64,000 nucleotides of DNA from Proteiniphilum sp. UBA5384 (GTDB lineage Bacteria > Bacteroidota > Bacteroidia > Bacteroidales > Dysgonomonadaceae). Shown piece after piece: positions 45,983 to 54,831 of this stretch. Below the pieces are notes generated by a model, which had not been told where the DNA came from, searched no databases, and saw only the letters and a list, made by a program, of their open reading frames with translations. The stretch covers positions 124,001-188,000 of the forward strand of contig NZ_DHOS01000002.1 in assembly GCF_002410825.1 (NCBI RefSeq), in the 5' to 3' direction. The translations under genes were made by a program, and so were the position numbers. Within the stretch, counting starts at the first letter, position 1. Every line of letters starts with the position of its first letter.

Positions 45983-47003
45983 TCTTTCCACATACCTGCC
46001 CTTCATTTTTCTCTTTTTAAATTTAACCGCATATAGTCAGGTGAATTTAGAATGGCAGGGAGGAGCCGACTATCTGAGTGTGGGTTCCTATTCAGGAGCT
46101 GTCTCTCAATCGGATATAGCTCAATTGAAGATTAGCGGAAATGGAAATATTACTTTCGAAAACTGGAAATTATCTGCCCGAATAATGAATTATCCGGTGG
46201 TGAACGAAGGGAATGAATTTCCGGCTGATAAGATAAGCTTTTCCCCTACCGGGACATTCGGGAGTTTAAAACCGGGTCCTGTACCCGGTGTGGGGCAGAT
46301 AGGTATACCGTTGTCTATATCCTTCCAAAACGGACCCAATGAAGTATTCCTTGTGCCCGGTTCCAATACTCCTATAGTGAATACCAGTCCAACTCAAAAT
46401 GATTATTTTGAATTGAATATGGGATTTAACCTGACGGTCGCTCCCGGGAACTACCTCAATGCTTTGCAGGCTTGGAGAGAATATCAATTCCAAATAGAAT
46501 ATACGCTGTATGACGGAAATAATATGCCGGTAGGCCGACTGCAACATATGTTTAAAATACAGGTGGCCAATCTGGGTCCCCCACCGGAAGAGAGCCGGTA
46601 TACCATACAGGTCTCCACGGAAGCATCCAACGGGTTGTTGGAGTTCAAAACAATGGCAGATTATATCAACGGCAAAAATGTGACCTATACCGGCGGATTG
46701 TCCGTATCCGCTACTACTGCTTACCAGGTGACAGTAAGATCGGTAACACCCCATTTTTCGTCTGCTGCCGGAAATACTTTGCCGTTGGATGTCGTTCGCC
46801 TACAACTAAACGGAGATTCCGGAACACGGTATACCCGCCCGCTCTCAACCGTAACTCAAACTATACTGGAAGGTGCTTCCACCGGAGGGAGCGCTGTAAA
46901 CTTTGATATTGTCTACTCTACCGAGGCGAATGATTCTCGCCTGTTTAATGTGCCTTCCGACCAGTACGAGGCATCGCTGATGTACGAAATTTCTCCCAGA
47001 TAA
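45966..47003 (+). CDS. Two-domain tip/adhesin-like fibre protein
   Basis: A 345-residue protein with a signal peptide (1-24, ending AYSQ). Residues about 26-203 form an unrecognised beta-rich domain with a putative binding role. After a Pro-rich linker (GPPPEES), residues about 210-345 form a second domain homologous to the subunit encoded at 44389: LEFKTMADY against LDYFTLQNY, and GASTGGSAVNFDIVY against GSSTGGGNLNFNITY. An N-terminal lectin-like domain plus a C-terminal pilin domain is the classic layout of chaperone-usher tip adhesins. It overlaps the chaperone gene by 17 bp and the usher-like gene starts 2 bp after it. Confidence 0.72.
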   Translation: MKQICNLSTYLPFIFLFLNLTAYSQVNLEWQGGADYLSVGSYSGAVSQSDIAQLKISGNGNITFENWKLSARIMNYPVVNEGNEFPADKISFSPTGTFGSLKPGPVPGVGQIGIPLSISFQNGPNEVFLVPGSNTPIVNTSPTQNDYFELNMGFNLTVAPGNYLNALQAWREYQFQIEYTLYDGNNMPVGRLQHMFKIQVANLGPPPEESRYTIQVSTEASNGLLEFKTMADYINGKNVTYTGGLSVSATTAYQVTVRSVTPHFSSAAGNTLPLDVVRLQLNGDSGTRYTRPLSTVTQTILEGASTGGSAVNFDIVYSTEANDSRLFNVPSDQYEASLMYEISPR

Positions 47004-47005
47004 AA

Positions 47006-49822
47006 ATGCTCCACGACAGAAAGGCGCTTTGCTTCATAGGGTTGCTGCTTATAATTCTTTATCCCTCTTATGGGGTAAAGGCTCAGGCTTTCACGGAGGA
47101 TTCTCTCGTTTTAGAGATAAAGGAGTCAACGGTCAACGTACAGGTCATAAGCCATATACTAAAGATTGCCAATCTGTCGGAAAAGGTGTTCCAGGGCACA
47201 GTCCTGTTGGATCCGCTTTCTGATCTTCATCCCCTTTCACGGGAGGAACAGGAGCTCTCGGTGGTGCCGGGAGACAGTGCTTTCATTGCTTATCGCTTAG
47301 TAGTGGGACGCGATCTTGGGGCCGGAAGGAAAACCATCAGGTACCTCATCCTTGACGGGAAGAAGGAAAGCGTATTGGCGCGGGAAACATATATCGATAT
47401 TGAAGAAAGGGAGCAGATATACCTTTCGGTCAGTGATGCCCCATTGATGGTTCCCCAGGACGGGGACTCGGTAAGGATAGATGTAACGGTGAATAATAGC
47501 GGCAACACCTCTCAGGAGGTGACATTGGTATTCAATGTGCCTAACCTGCGCGAAGTATCTCCTTTTACCGAAATGAAATTTACGATGGTTCCTATGGAAC
47601 AAAAAAGGGTTACCTACAGTTTTATACCCAGCGCTAACCTTCTCTCATCGGGACAGTTCCCCGTACATATAACCGGGATGAAAGGGAAGGAGAAAACCAT
47701 TTTTGGCAGCAAAACCCTTACAGTGCAGAATATTTTTACCAACAGGAGGTATGTGGATACCAATCCCGCTTTCAGATTGTACCCGGGACAGGGAACGGCC
47801 GATAATTCCCTTACACTCAGCTACCGCCAGTATAATTCATCATCGCATATGATGCAATTGCAGGGTGGCGGATACATAAATCTGCCTGCGGGCTATCTTC
47901 ACCTGAAAGGAAATATATATAAATACAGTACCGTGCAGGATCCCATGATTACCAATACCGCATTGATGTATAAGCTCGATGAAAACGAATTCACCATCGG
48001 TAATGTGAGTGAGCAAATGGAGTTGCCCTTGTTCGGAAGAGGTGCCAAAGCGATGTTGTCGACTGGTGATCGGCAAAAGACACTTACTTTTGGAGCAGTC
48101 GATCAGAATTTCAACCTGATCGGATCGCAGCCATGGTTTACTGACTACTACTCTTTCTACGTGGAGGGGGCGCTGGGTGCCAATAATTCCGACAGAGGCA
48201 TGAAAGCGACCTATATCTACCAGAAAAATCCGTATGAAAAGGCAACCTACAATGTGGGAGGATGGCAATGGAGAAATGTGATAGCCAAAAATTGGAACGT
48301 CCAATTGGCTGCATATGCTGCTTTGAGTGACTATGAAAATCAGCCGGGAGCAAAATTTTCCGGTGCGGCGGAATTCAGGTACAGGGGTAGTTTCCCTTCG
48401 GGATTCTTGCTTGACGGATCGGGCTATTATAGCGATGGTTATTTCCCCGGGAGCAGAAAAGGCACACTCTCCCTTACACAGGGGGCCAGCAAGAGATTGT
48501 CGGAGAAGATACATCTCAGCGGTAGTATCGGTTACACCCGGACAGCTCCAAAATCGTATGCCTACAACTATACCTACCATTCGGAAAACAGCTATGGAAG
48601 TCTTATGCTGTCACTGCCACAGTTAAGAAGGGTCTCTACGTCACTCTCTTACCGGTATCAAGGGGAAAATTCACCCTCTTATGCTTCATGGCTGGGAGAG
48701 GAAAATACCTCGGGGAATGTACGGATGGCCTCCCATCGGATGGGATGGCAGTGGAGATGGCAAAGCCCCAATGTCAGGCATTCCCTGCTCGGTACGCTGG
48801 AAGTAGGATTGTATGCCGATCCTTTAGGAAATAACCGGATGGGGCAGGGAAAGACTACCCTGAATTATTCATACCGCGGAGTGATGATGGAGACTTCATA
48901 CCAGAAAGGTGCTTACTATCTGTATGAGTATATGATGGCGAAACAACAGGGCAAGCAGTTCGACCGGTTTACTGCTTCGGTATCCACCAACCAGCAGATA
49001 TCAAAAAAACTCTCTTTTTCCTCGGGCTTTAATTTCAGCCATGATGTATACCAGGGTAGCGTGCCGTCGGCAAACCTTACTGCGAATTTCATGGCGAAAG
49101 ATAACATCTCTTTTTTCGCGAATGCTTACTGGTACCGCTATCATTTTGTCAATCCTACCAATATATTCAATGTGCAGGTGGGAATAACCTGGAATTTCAG
49201 TAAGGCGCAACCCATGAAAGGACGGAAGAGTAGGGTGACCGCGCAGGTCTATTACGACCACAATGCCAATAATCGCTATGATGAAGGAGATGAACCGGCC
49301 ATCGGTTATCTGCTGAATATTGATAATAAAGCATTTATCTCGGATAAAAATGGTAAAGTACATTATTCACAGGTACCTTATGGAGAGTATAGTGTGAAGC
49401 CGATGCAGTCGGGCCGTTGGTTTTTCGGTCGGAAAGACATCACCGTCAGCAGTGGTAGGACATCTGTTTCTATTCCCCTTACACAGAGCGGTACATTACG
49501 GGGGAGGATAACCTACATCATCAATGAGAATAGCGTGGAAATCATGCCGAGATATGAAGGTGTCCGGTTTATGATAATGAATGCTGATGAGGTAATCATA
49601 CAAACCACTGTTACAGGGGCGGACGGGAAATTCATCACTTTCCTGCCCATGGGAACGTATACCGTCACACTCGATAAAAAGACATTACCCGAACATGCCG
49701 ATTGTGAAGATTTTAGCCGGGCTGTAAAAATAGAAGCCGGTAAAACGATGAAGCTCGATCCTTTCAAAATCGAAGTAAAGGAGAGAAAAGTGAATATGAA
49801 ACGTTTTTTTACTGCAGAGTAA
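47006..49822 (+). CDS. Outer-membrane beta-barrel, putative usher of the fibre system
   Basis: A 938-residue protein with a signal peptide (1-27, ending VKAQ). Residues about 30-240 hold Ig-like periplasmic domains (VTVNNSGNTSQEVTLVFNVPNLREV). Residues about 255-730 are long runs of alternating residues ending in aromatics (LSLTQGASKRLSEKIHLSGSI and similar), as in a large beta-barrel. From about 740 comes an SdrD/CNA-B-like domain (QVYYDHNANNRYDEGDEPAIG), then a carboxypeptidase-regulatory-like domain (GRITYIINENS...VTGADGKFITFLPMGTYTV). The size and domain order fit a fimbrial usher, but the sequence is not an obvious PF00577 member. It follows the tip-like gene after 2 bp. Confidence 0.65.
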   Translation: MLHDRKALCFIGLLLIILYPSYGVKAQAFTEDSLVLEIKESTVNVQVISHILKIANLSEKVFQGTVLLDPLSDLHPLSREEQELSVVPGDSAFIAYRLVVGRDLGAGRKTIRYLILDGKKESVLARETYIDIEEREQIYLSVSDAPLMVPQDGDSVRIDVTVNNSGNTSQEVTLVFNVPNLREVSPFTEMKFTMVPMEQKRVTYSFIPSANLLSSGQFPVHITGMKGKEKTIFGSKTLTVQNIFTNRRYVDTNPAFRLYPGQGTADNSLTLSYRQYNSSSHMMQLQGGGYINLPAGYLHLKGNIYKYSTVQDPMITNTALMYKLDENEFTIGNVSEQMELPLFGRGAKAMLSTGDRQKTLTFGAVDQNFNLIGSQPWFTDYYSFYVEGALGANNSDRGMKATYIYQKNPYEKATYNVGGWQWRNVIAKNWNVQLAAYAALSDYENQPGAKFSGAAEFRYRGSFPSGFLLDGSGYYSDGYFPGSRKGTLSLTQGASKRLSEKIHLSGSIGYTRTAPKSYAYNYTYHSENSYGSLMLSLPQLRRVSTSLSYRYQGENSPSYASWLGEENTSGNVRMASHRMGWQWRWQSPNVRHSLLGTLEVGLYADPLGNNRMGQGKTTLNYSYRGVMMETSYQKGAYYLYEYMMAKQQGKQFDRFTASVSTNQQISKKLSFSSGFNFSHDVYQGSVPSANLTANFMAKDNISFFANAYWYRYHFVNPTNIFNVQVGITWNFSKAQPMKGRKSRVTAQVYYDHNANNRYDEGDEPAIGYLLNIDNKAFISDKNGKVHYSQVPYGEYSVKPMQSGRWFFGRKDITVSSGRTSVSIPLTQSGTLRGRITYIINENSVEIMPRYEGVRFMIMNADEVIIQTTVTGADGKFITFLPMGTYTVTLDKKTLPEHADCEDFSRAVKIEAGKTMKLDPFKIEVKERKVNMKRFFTAE

Positions 49823-49896
49823 TCCTTATATATTTTCCTTTATACCACCTCACTTCCATATAATCTCCGTTGAATTAGTGGCTGAAAATATTTATA

Positions 49897-49928
49897 TTGT
49901 AAACAAATATGTTGACAAAAATGTTGTC
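49897..49928 (+). promoter_or_regulatory. Repeats upstream of the XRE gene, possible operator
   Basis: The palindrome TTGTAAACAA (49897-49906) is followed by two direct copies ATGTTGAC (49909-49916) and ATGTTGTC (49921-49928), 12 bp apart, just before the start codon at 49937. This arrangement suits an autorepressing HTH protein. Confidence 0.4.
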
Positions 49929-49936
49929 TTTGTATT

Positions 49937-50491
49937 ATGAACAGGATAGGACAATATATTGAATCTCTCATTAAAAAGAACGGATGTCGTCAATCCGATG
50001 TGGCAAGAGAAATAGGAGTATCGCGCCAGTCGCTTAACCACATTATCGTGGGAAAGCGGGAATTGTCCATGCCATTAGCGCTAAAGTTGGAATCCTTTTT
50101 TAATCTCCCGGAAGGAGAGCTCCTGAAAATGCAGGTGGAAGAGAGTGTGGATGATTACAAAAAGCAGCTTAAACGGAAATTGGTAGACGCGTTGTCTAAG
50201 GTCAATGCCTTCTGGTCTTATGCCGATGTAACTTCAGAAAATATTCCTGATGAAGAACTAATCGAGAAAACTTTTACTTTTCTCGACCTGAAGGATATCG
50301 CCTTGCTGTTTGAATTATATCATAGGGATTATATCCGTAAGGTATGGAGGAAAAATATGGCTGTGCAAGGTGATTCTCTTTTTAATTTGAATGTGATGAT
50401 TGCCATGTATTATTTCAATATCAAGCAGCCTGAGGAATATTTGAAGAGAGCGGAACAGGCACATGTAAAACATTTATTGGATTATGCGTAA
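49937..50491 (+). CDS. XRE-family HTH regulator, probable antitoxin of the AbiEii pair
   Basis: A 184-residue protein. Residues about 5-60 are a helix-turn-helix domain (CRQSDVAREIGVSRQSLNHIIVGKRELSMPLALKLESFF). The C-terminal part (about 95-184: FLDLKDIALLFELYHRDYIRKVWRKNM...EYLKRAEQAHVKHLLDYA) is the region found in partners of AbiEii-type nucleotidyltransferases in Bacteroidetes. The AbiEii-like gene follows at once in the same reading frame. It probably represses its own operon and counteracts the toxin. Confidence 0.82.
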   Translation: MNRIGQYIESLIKKNGCRQSDVAREIGVSRQSLNHIIVGKRELSMPLALKLESFFNLPEGELLKMQVEESVDDYKKQLKRKLVDALSKVNAFWSYADVTSENIPDEELIEKTFTFLDLKDIALLFELYHRDYIRKVWRKNMAVQGDSLFNLNVMIAMYYFNIKQPEEYLKRAEQAHVKHLLDYA

Positions 50492-50536
50492 AGGATTGAC
50501 AAAAAAATAGAGAGCATTATTGAGCCGATTGCGGGA

Positions 50537-51139
50537 ATGGAGAACATCAAACCTTATATTCTTGCAGGAGGAACCGCGCTCTCTATCCAATTAGGGCATC
50601 GCAAGAGTGATGACTTGGATTTTATGATGTGGCGCATATCAAAAAAAGAGAAACCCGAAGTGCGTTGGACTTCAATAGAGAAAGAGTTGAAAGAAAAAGT
50701 CGGAGAAATTGAAAATTTCAATATGCTCGGCTTTGATCAGGTTGAATTCGTGGTAAAAGGGGTTAAATTCTCGTTTTATGTGAATGATAATTATAATCCT
50801 GTCTCAGAACCCGTTTCTTATTTAGGGAATATCCGGCTTGCCGATGTATATTCGATTCTGGCAATGAAATTGGAAGTAATGCTGAGACGGGCAAAAATGA
50901 GGGACTACTATGACATCTATGCTATTCTCAAAGAGGGTTGGGATATATCCATAGGAATTGAAAAGGCCCTGAAATATTCGAGGTATAAGCTGAGTACCAA
51001 GAATATTGTGATGATGTTGTTGTCTGACAGGCTTATGCCGGATGAGCATTTTCAACAGCTTGAACCTAAATACGATGTAACCAAAGAAGAAATGCGTATC
51101 TATATATTACAGAGATTGAAAAATGCAGATTTGATCTGA
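50537..51139 (+). CDS. AbiEii/AbiGii-type nucleotidyltransferase toxin
   Basis: A protein of 200 residues from the first ATG. YILAGGTALSIQLGHRKSDDLDF has the GG[TS]...DDLD core of the DNA polymerase beta-like fold (GGTA 11-14; Asp25, Asp26 and Asp28). AMKLEVMLRRAKMRDYYDIYAI carries the further conserved Lys and Asp. AbiEii toxins transfer nucleotides onto tRNA or related targets and act in phage abortive infection. Conserved-looking sequence (KIESIIEPIAG) continues in frame upstream of the ATG, back to the stop of the XRE gene, with no ATG, GTG or TTG in it, so the true start may be a rare ATT at about 50495. Confidence 0.85.
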   Translation: MENIKPYILAGGTALSIQLGHRKSDDLDFMMWRISKKEKPEVRWTSIEKELKEKVGEIENFNMLGFDQVEFVVKGVKFSFYVNDNYNPVSEPVSYLGNIRLADVYSILAMKLEVMLRRAKMRDYYDIYAILKEGWDISIGIEKALKYSRYKLSTKNIVMMLLSDRLMPDEHFQQLEPKYDVTKEEMRIYILQRLKNADLI

Positions 51140-51339
51140 TTTTGTTAAATTTTACCTTTTCACTCATCCTTTTTCTTTTTCCCCGTGTCTACTATGAAGA
51201 AGCGATAATAAGCTTTCAAAAGTGTTAAATCAGTATCTGTAAAAAGAAGAGATGAAGGCAGCTATTGTATTGTGAAAGAGGCTATTTTTAGAGAGATCAA
51301 ATTCTTTTAATGTCTAATTTTTAATATGTAGAACAAACC

Positions 51340-54300
51340 ATGGGAAAAATTCCAATGAAAAGGCGATGGATAATTCTGATGTCGCTCTTTGTGCTGGGGA
51401 CTGTAATCAGCCCGGCTCAAAAAGTGAACTTGAATTTCAGCCAAACAAATCTGAGAACTGTACTGGAAAGTATAACCCGGCAGACAGATTACACCCTGGC
51501 ATTTAGCAAGGAAGCAGTGGATCTGAATGATCTTGTAACTATCAGAGTGACTGATACCGATCTTATACAGGTATTAGACCAGCTGTTTACATCCCGTAAT
51601 ATCGGTTACGAGCTGAGGGATAATAAGATTTATATTTTTGACAAACCCACTGTTGCAATAACGCAAACGCAGCAGCCCCAGCCACAGGAAATACGCCTGA
51701 ACGGGCGGGTGACCGATGAGAACGGCGATCCCGTCATCGGTGCCAATATTTCCATTCCGGGTACCGCTATTGGCACGATTACTGATGTGGATGGAAATTT
51801 CTCCTTGTCGGTGCCGAGAGGTGCTGTACTTCGCGTGTCGTATATCGGTTATCTGGAACAACAATTCACAATTACCAATCAGACCATGCTCGACGTGCAA
51901 CTGCAGGAAGATGCTGAACAGCTCGATGAATTGGTGGTAATCGGTTATGGCGTGCAGCGCAAGAGCGTAGTGACGGCAGCCATCAGCCGTGTGACGGCCG
52001 AGGAGTTGAATATCAATCGGCCCTCACGCGTGGAAGATGCATTGAAAGGAAAAGTGTCGGGTGTGCAGATCACCCAAAGTTCGGGGCAACCCGGTTCCGA
52101 CTCCAAAGTACGTATCCGCGGTATCGGTACGGTGAATAACAGCAACCCACTTTATATTGTGGACGGAATGCAGGTGGGAGGAGGTATCGACTACCTCAAC
52201 CCGATTGATATACAATCGGTTGAAATCCTGAAGGACGCCGCTTCAGCAGCCATTTATGGAACCCGCGCTGCCAACGGTGTGATATTGGTTACCACAAAAA
52301 GTGGCAGTGGTGCCGGAAAGCCGGTAGTGAACTATGACATGACGTACGGATGGCAAAGACCATGGAAGTTGAAAGATGTGTTGAATGCTACTGATTATAT
52401 GGTGCTGATGAACGAGAACAAGATAAATGACGGCAATGCCCCGATTTATTCCAATGAGGCCATCAGGAATGCAGGAAAGGGTACCAACTGGCAGAAAGAA
52501 ACCTTCAATTATGACGCTCCGGTACAGAATCACCAGGTGAGCGTGAACGGAGGCAACCAGCATGGATCCTATTTCCTTTCGTTTGGTTATTTCAGCCAGG
52601 ACGGTATTGTCGGCGGTAACTACGGCGTGTCGAATTTCGAACGGTACAGTGTCCGTACCAATTCCAACTATCAGATATTTGAAACCAAAGAGCGTTCTTT
52701 CCTCAATAAGGTGAGGGTGGGTGTAAATGTGGGGTACTCAAGGACCAAAAGTTCGGGTATCGAGCCCAACACCGAGTATGGTTCCGTGCTGGGTAGTGCG
52801 CTGGGATTTGATCCGACAGTGCCGGTGTTTGCCGACGACGCCACGGCTGAGAAGATACTGGCAGACTATCCTACTGCCATTGTCGATAAAAACGGAAGGG
52901 TATACTCAATTCCGCCCGCTAAATTCCAGGAACTGGCTAACCCTGTCGCTTTCTTAAACCGCCCCCGGTCGGAAAGGGGTAACGCAGATAAAATTGTAGG
53001 TACTTTCTTCGGGGAAATAGACATCCTTCCCTCACTGAAATTCAGGAGCAGCTATGGTGTCGATTTGGCTTTCTGGGGAAATGACGGCCATGAGTTCCCT
53101 TATTTTCTTGCCTCACAGGGTAAGCATATTACCCAAAGTTCCGTATGGAGCGAAATGAACCGCGGTTATCAATGGCAAGTGGAAAACTATTTCACCTGGA
53201 CGCAAAAGTTGGGCGATCTGCACAACGTGACGGCTGTACTCGGACAGTCGGCCATGAAATATACCAAGCGGCATTTGCGCGGGAGTGATTATGACCTGCT
53301 CGAACTGGATCCCAACAAGGCGAATATAGATTCTGCCATTGGTGACAGGGATAAAGAACGTATTTACGGAAATACCGGCGGGATTGATTTCGAGTCGTTG
53401 GCGTCCTATTTCGGACGTGTCGATTATAACTATGCCGAACGTTATATGGTGCAATTCACGCTGCGCCGCGATGGCTCGTCCAGATTCGGACCGCAAAACA
53501 AATGGGCACTTTTCCCCGCTGTCTCCGTAGGGTACAATCTGATGAACGAACCATTTATGGAGGATGTACGGCCTGATTGGTTCGACATGTTCAAACTACG
53601 TTTCTCCTATGGGCGTAACGGAAACGAAAATATCGGAAACCTGCGCTATGCGGCTTTTATTGATAGCGGTCAGAACTACTATTTCGGTGGCGGATACAAT
53701 GTGGCCACCGATTCGAAATCGGGCACCATGCAGGACGGTCAATCACCCGCAGCACTTCCCAATGCCTACCTGGGGTGGGAAAAATCGGAACAGACCGATA
53801 TCGGCTTCGATGCTTACTTCCTGCGTAACAGGCTCAATGTCGGCTTCGATTATTTCAAGAAAAAAACGATCGGCATGTTGATGGATGTGCCCATCCCTGC
53901 ATATGTGGGACAAGGCGCGCCGGTAGGTAATGTGGGAACCATGGAAAACAACGGGATTGAAATAGAACTCGGCTGGAAACATCGGGTCGGTGATTTCAAC
54001 TATTTCATCGGTGCCAATGCATCCTATATGAAAAACAAACTGGTGAAGCTGGGGAATGAATCCGGTGAACAGGTCTATGAGAATGCCGCCGCTTCGGGCG
54101 TAGGTGATTTCATTAAAGGCCAGAATGGTGAAGTGTGGCCCTTCTTCTACGGATTTAAGACGGATGGGCTTTTCCAGAACCGACAGGAGATAGATGCCTA
54201 CGTCAATGAGGAGGGAGAAAAAATGCAACCCAGTGCCCTTCCCGGCGATGTGCGTTTTGTGGATTACAACCAGGATGGCATCATCGATGACAATGACCGC

Positions 54301-54810
54301 ACAAAAATTGGAAAGGGTGCACCCGATTGGACTTTTGGAATGACGTTGGGTGCCGAATACAAGAATTTCGATTTGAACCTCTTCTTCCAGGGAGTGACCG
54401 GAAACGACATCTTTGATTTTGCCGTGCGTGGTGACATCGCTCCAATGAACCGTCCCACATGGGCGCTCGAACGCTGGCATGGCGAGGGAACTTCCAATAA
54501 GATTCCGCGTATGACGGAAACGAATGCCAACGCCAATTGGCGCTCGTCGGACCTCTATATCAAAGACGGTTCTTATCTCCGCCTGAAAACAGCCCAATTG
54601 GGTTATACCCTGCCGGTGGAGTGGACAAAAAAAGTCTCTATCCAGAAGTTGAGGATGTTTGTGTCCGGTGATAACTTGCTCACCTTTACCAAATACCAGG
54701 GTTACGACCCGGAAATTGCTACCGGTGAAAATTATAACCGTATCGGTGTGGACCGTGGCGGTTATCCGCAGGCAAGAACCTTCTCTTTAGGGGTGAATGT
54801 TTCTTTTTAA
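51340..54810 (+). CDS. SusC/RagA-family TonB-dependent transporter with STN domain
   Basis: A 1156-residue outer-membrane transporter. After the signal peptide come an STN domain (about 35-105, TNLRTVLESITRQTDYTLAFS), a carboxypeptidase-regulatory-like domain (from about 127, RLNGRVTDENGDPVIGANI), a plug with LDELVVIGYGVQRK and a barrel ending in FSLGVNVSF. The STN domain implies control by a sigma/FecR pair, yet none is adjacent; the nearest is at 41997-43628. It starts the beta-1,3-glucan PUL and is paired with the SusD gene 21 bp downstream. Confidence 0.96.
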   Translation: MGKIPMKRRWIILMSLFVLGTVISPAQKVNLNFSQTNLRTVLESITRQTDYTLAFSKEAVDLNDLVTIRVTDTDLIQVLDQLFTSRNIGYELRDNKIYIFDKPTVAITQTQQPQPQEIRLNGRVTDENGDPVIGANISIPGTAIGTITDVDGNFSLSVPRGAVLRVSYIGYLEQQFTITNQTMLDVQLQEDAEQLDELVVIGYGVQRKSVVTAAISRVTAEELNINRPSRVEDALKGKVSGVQITQSSGQPGSDSKVRIRGIGTVNNSNPLYIVDGMQVGGGIDYLNPIDIQSVEILKDAASAAIYGTRAANGVILVTTKSGSGAGKPVVNYDMTYGWQRPWKLKDVLNATDYMVLMNENKINDGNAPIYSNEAIRNAGKGTNWQKETFNYDAPVQNHQVSVNGGNQHGSYFLSFGYFSQDGIVGGNYGVSNFERYSVRTNSNYQIFETKERSFLNKVRVGVNVGYSRTKSSGIEPNTEYGSVLGSALGFDPTVPVFADDATAEKILADYPTAIVDKNGRVYSIPPAKFQELANPVAFLNRPRSERGNADKIVGTFFGEIDILPSLKFRSSYGVDLAFWGNDGHEFPYFLASQGKHITQSSVWSEMNRGYQWQVENYFTWTQKLGDLHNVTAVLGQSAMKYTKRHLRGSDYDLLELDPNKANIDSAIGDRDKERIYGNTGGIDFESLASYFGRVDYNYAERYMVQFTLRRDGSSRFGPQNKWALFPAVSVGYNLMNEPFMEDVRPDWFDMFKLRFSYGRNGNENIGNLRYAAFIDSGQNYYFGGGYNVATDSKSGTMQDGQSPAALPNAYLGWEKSEQTDIGFDAYFLRNRLNVGFDYFKKKTIGMLMDVPIPAYVGQGAPVGNVGTMENNGIEIELGWKHRVGDFNYFIGANASYMKNKLVKLGNESGEQVYENAAASGVGDFIKGQNGEVWPFFYGFKTDGLFQNRQEIDAYVNEEGEKMQPSALPGDVRFVDYNQDGIIDDNDRTKIGKGAPDWTFGMTLGAEYKNFDLNLFFQGVTGNDIFDFAVRGDIAPMNRPTWALERWHGEGTSNKIPRMTETNANANWRSSDLYIKDGSYLRLKTAQLGYTLPVEWTKKVSIQKLRMFVSGDNLLTFTKYQGYDPEIATGENYNRIGVDRGGYPQARTFSLGVNVSF

Positions 54811-54831
54811 CGAATTATAAATCAGAGTAAA

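Noticed and set aside
47840..48580. 246-codon minus-strand frame inside the usher-like gene
   Set aside because: Lies opposite the barrel region and shows no own start signal or motif.
53743..54597. 284-codon minus-strand frame inside the second susC gene
   Set aside because: Antisense shadow; no family features.
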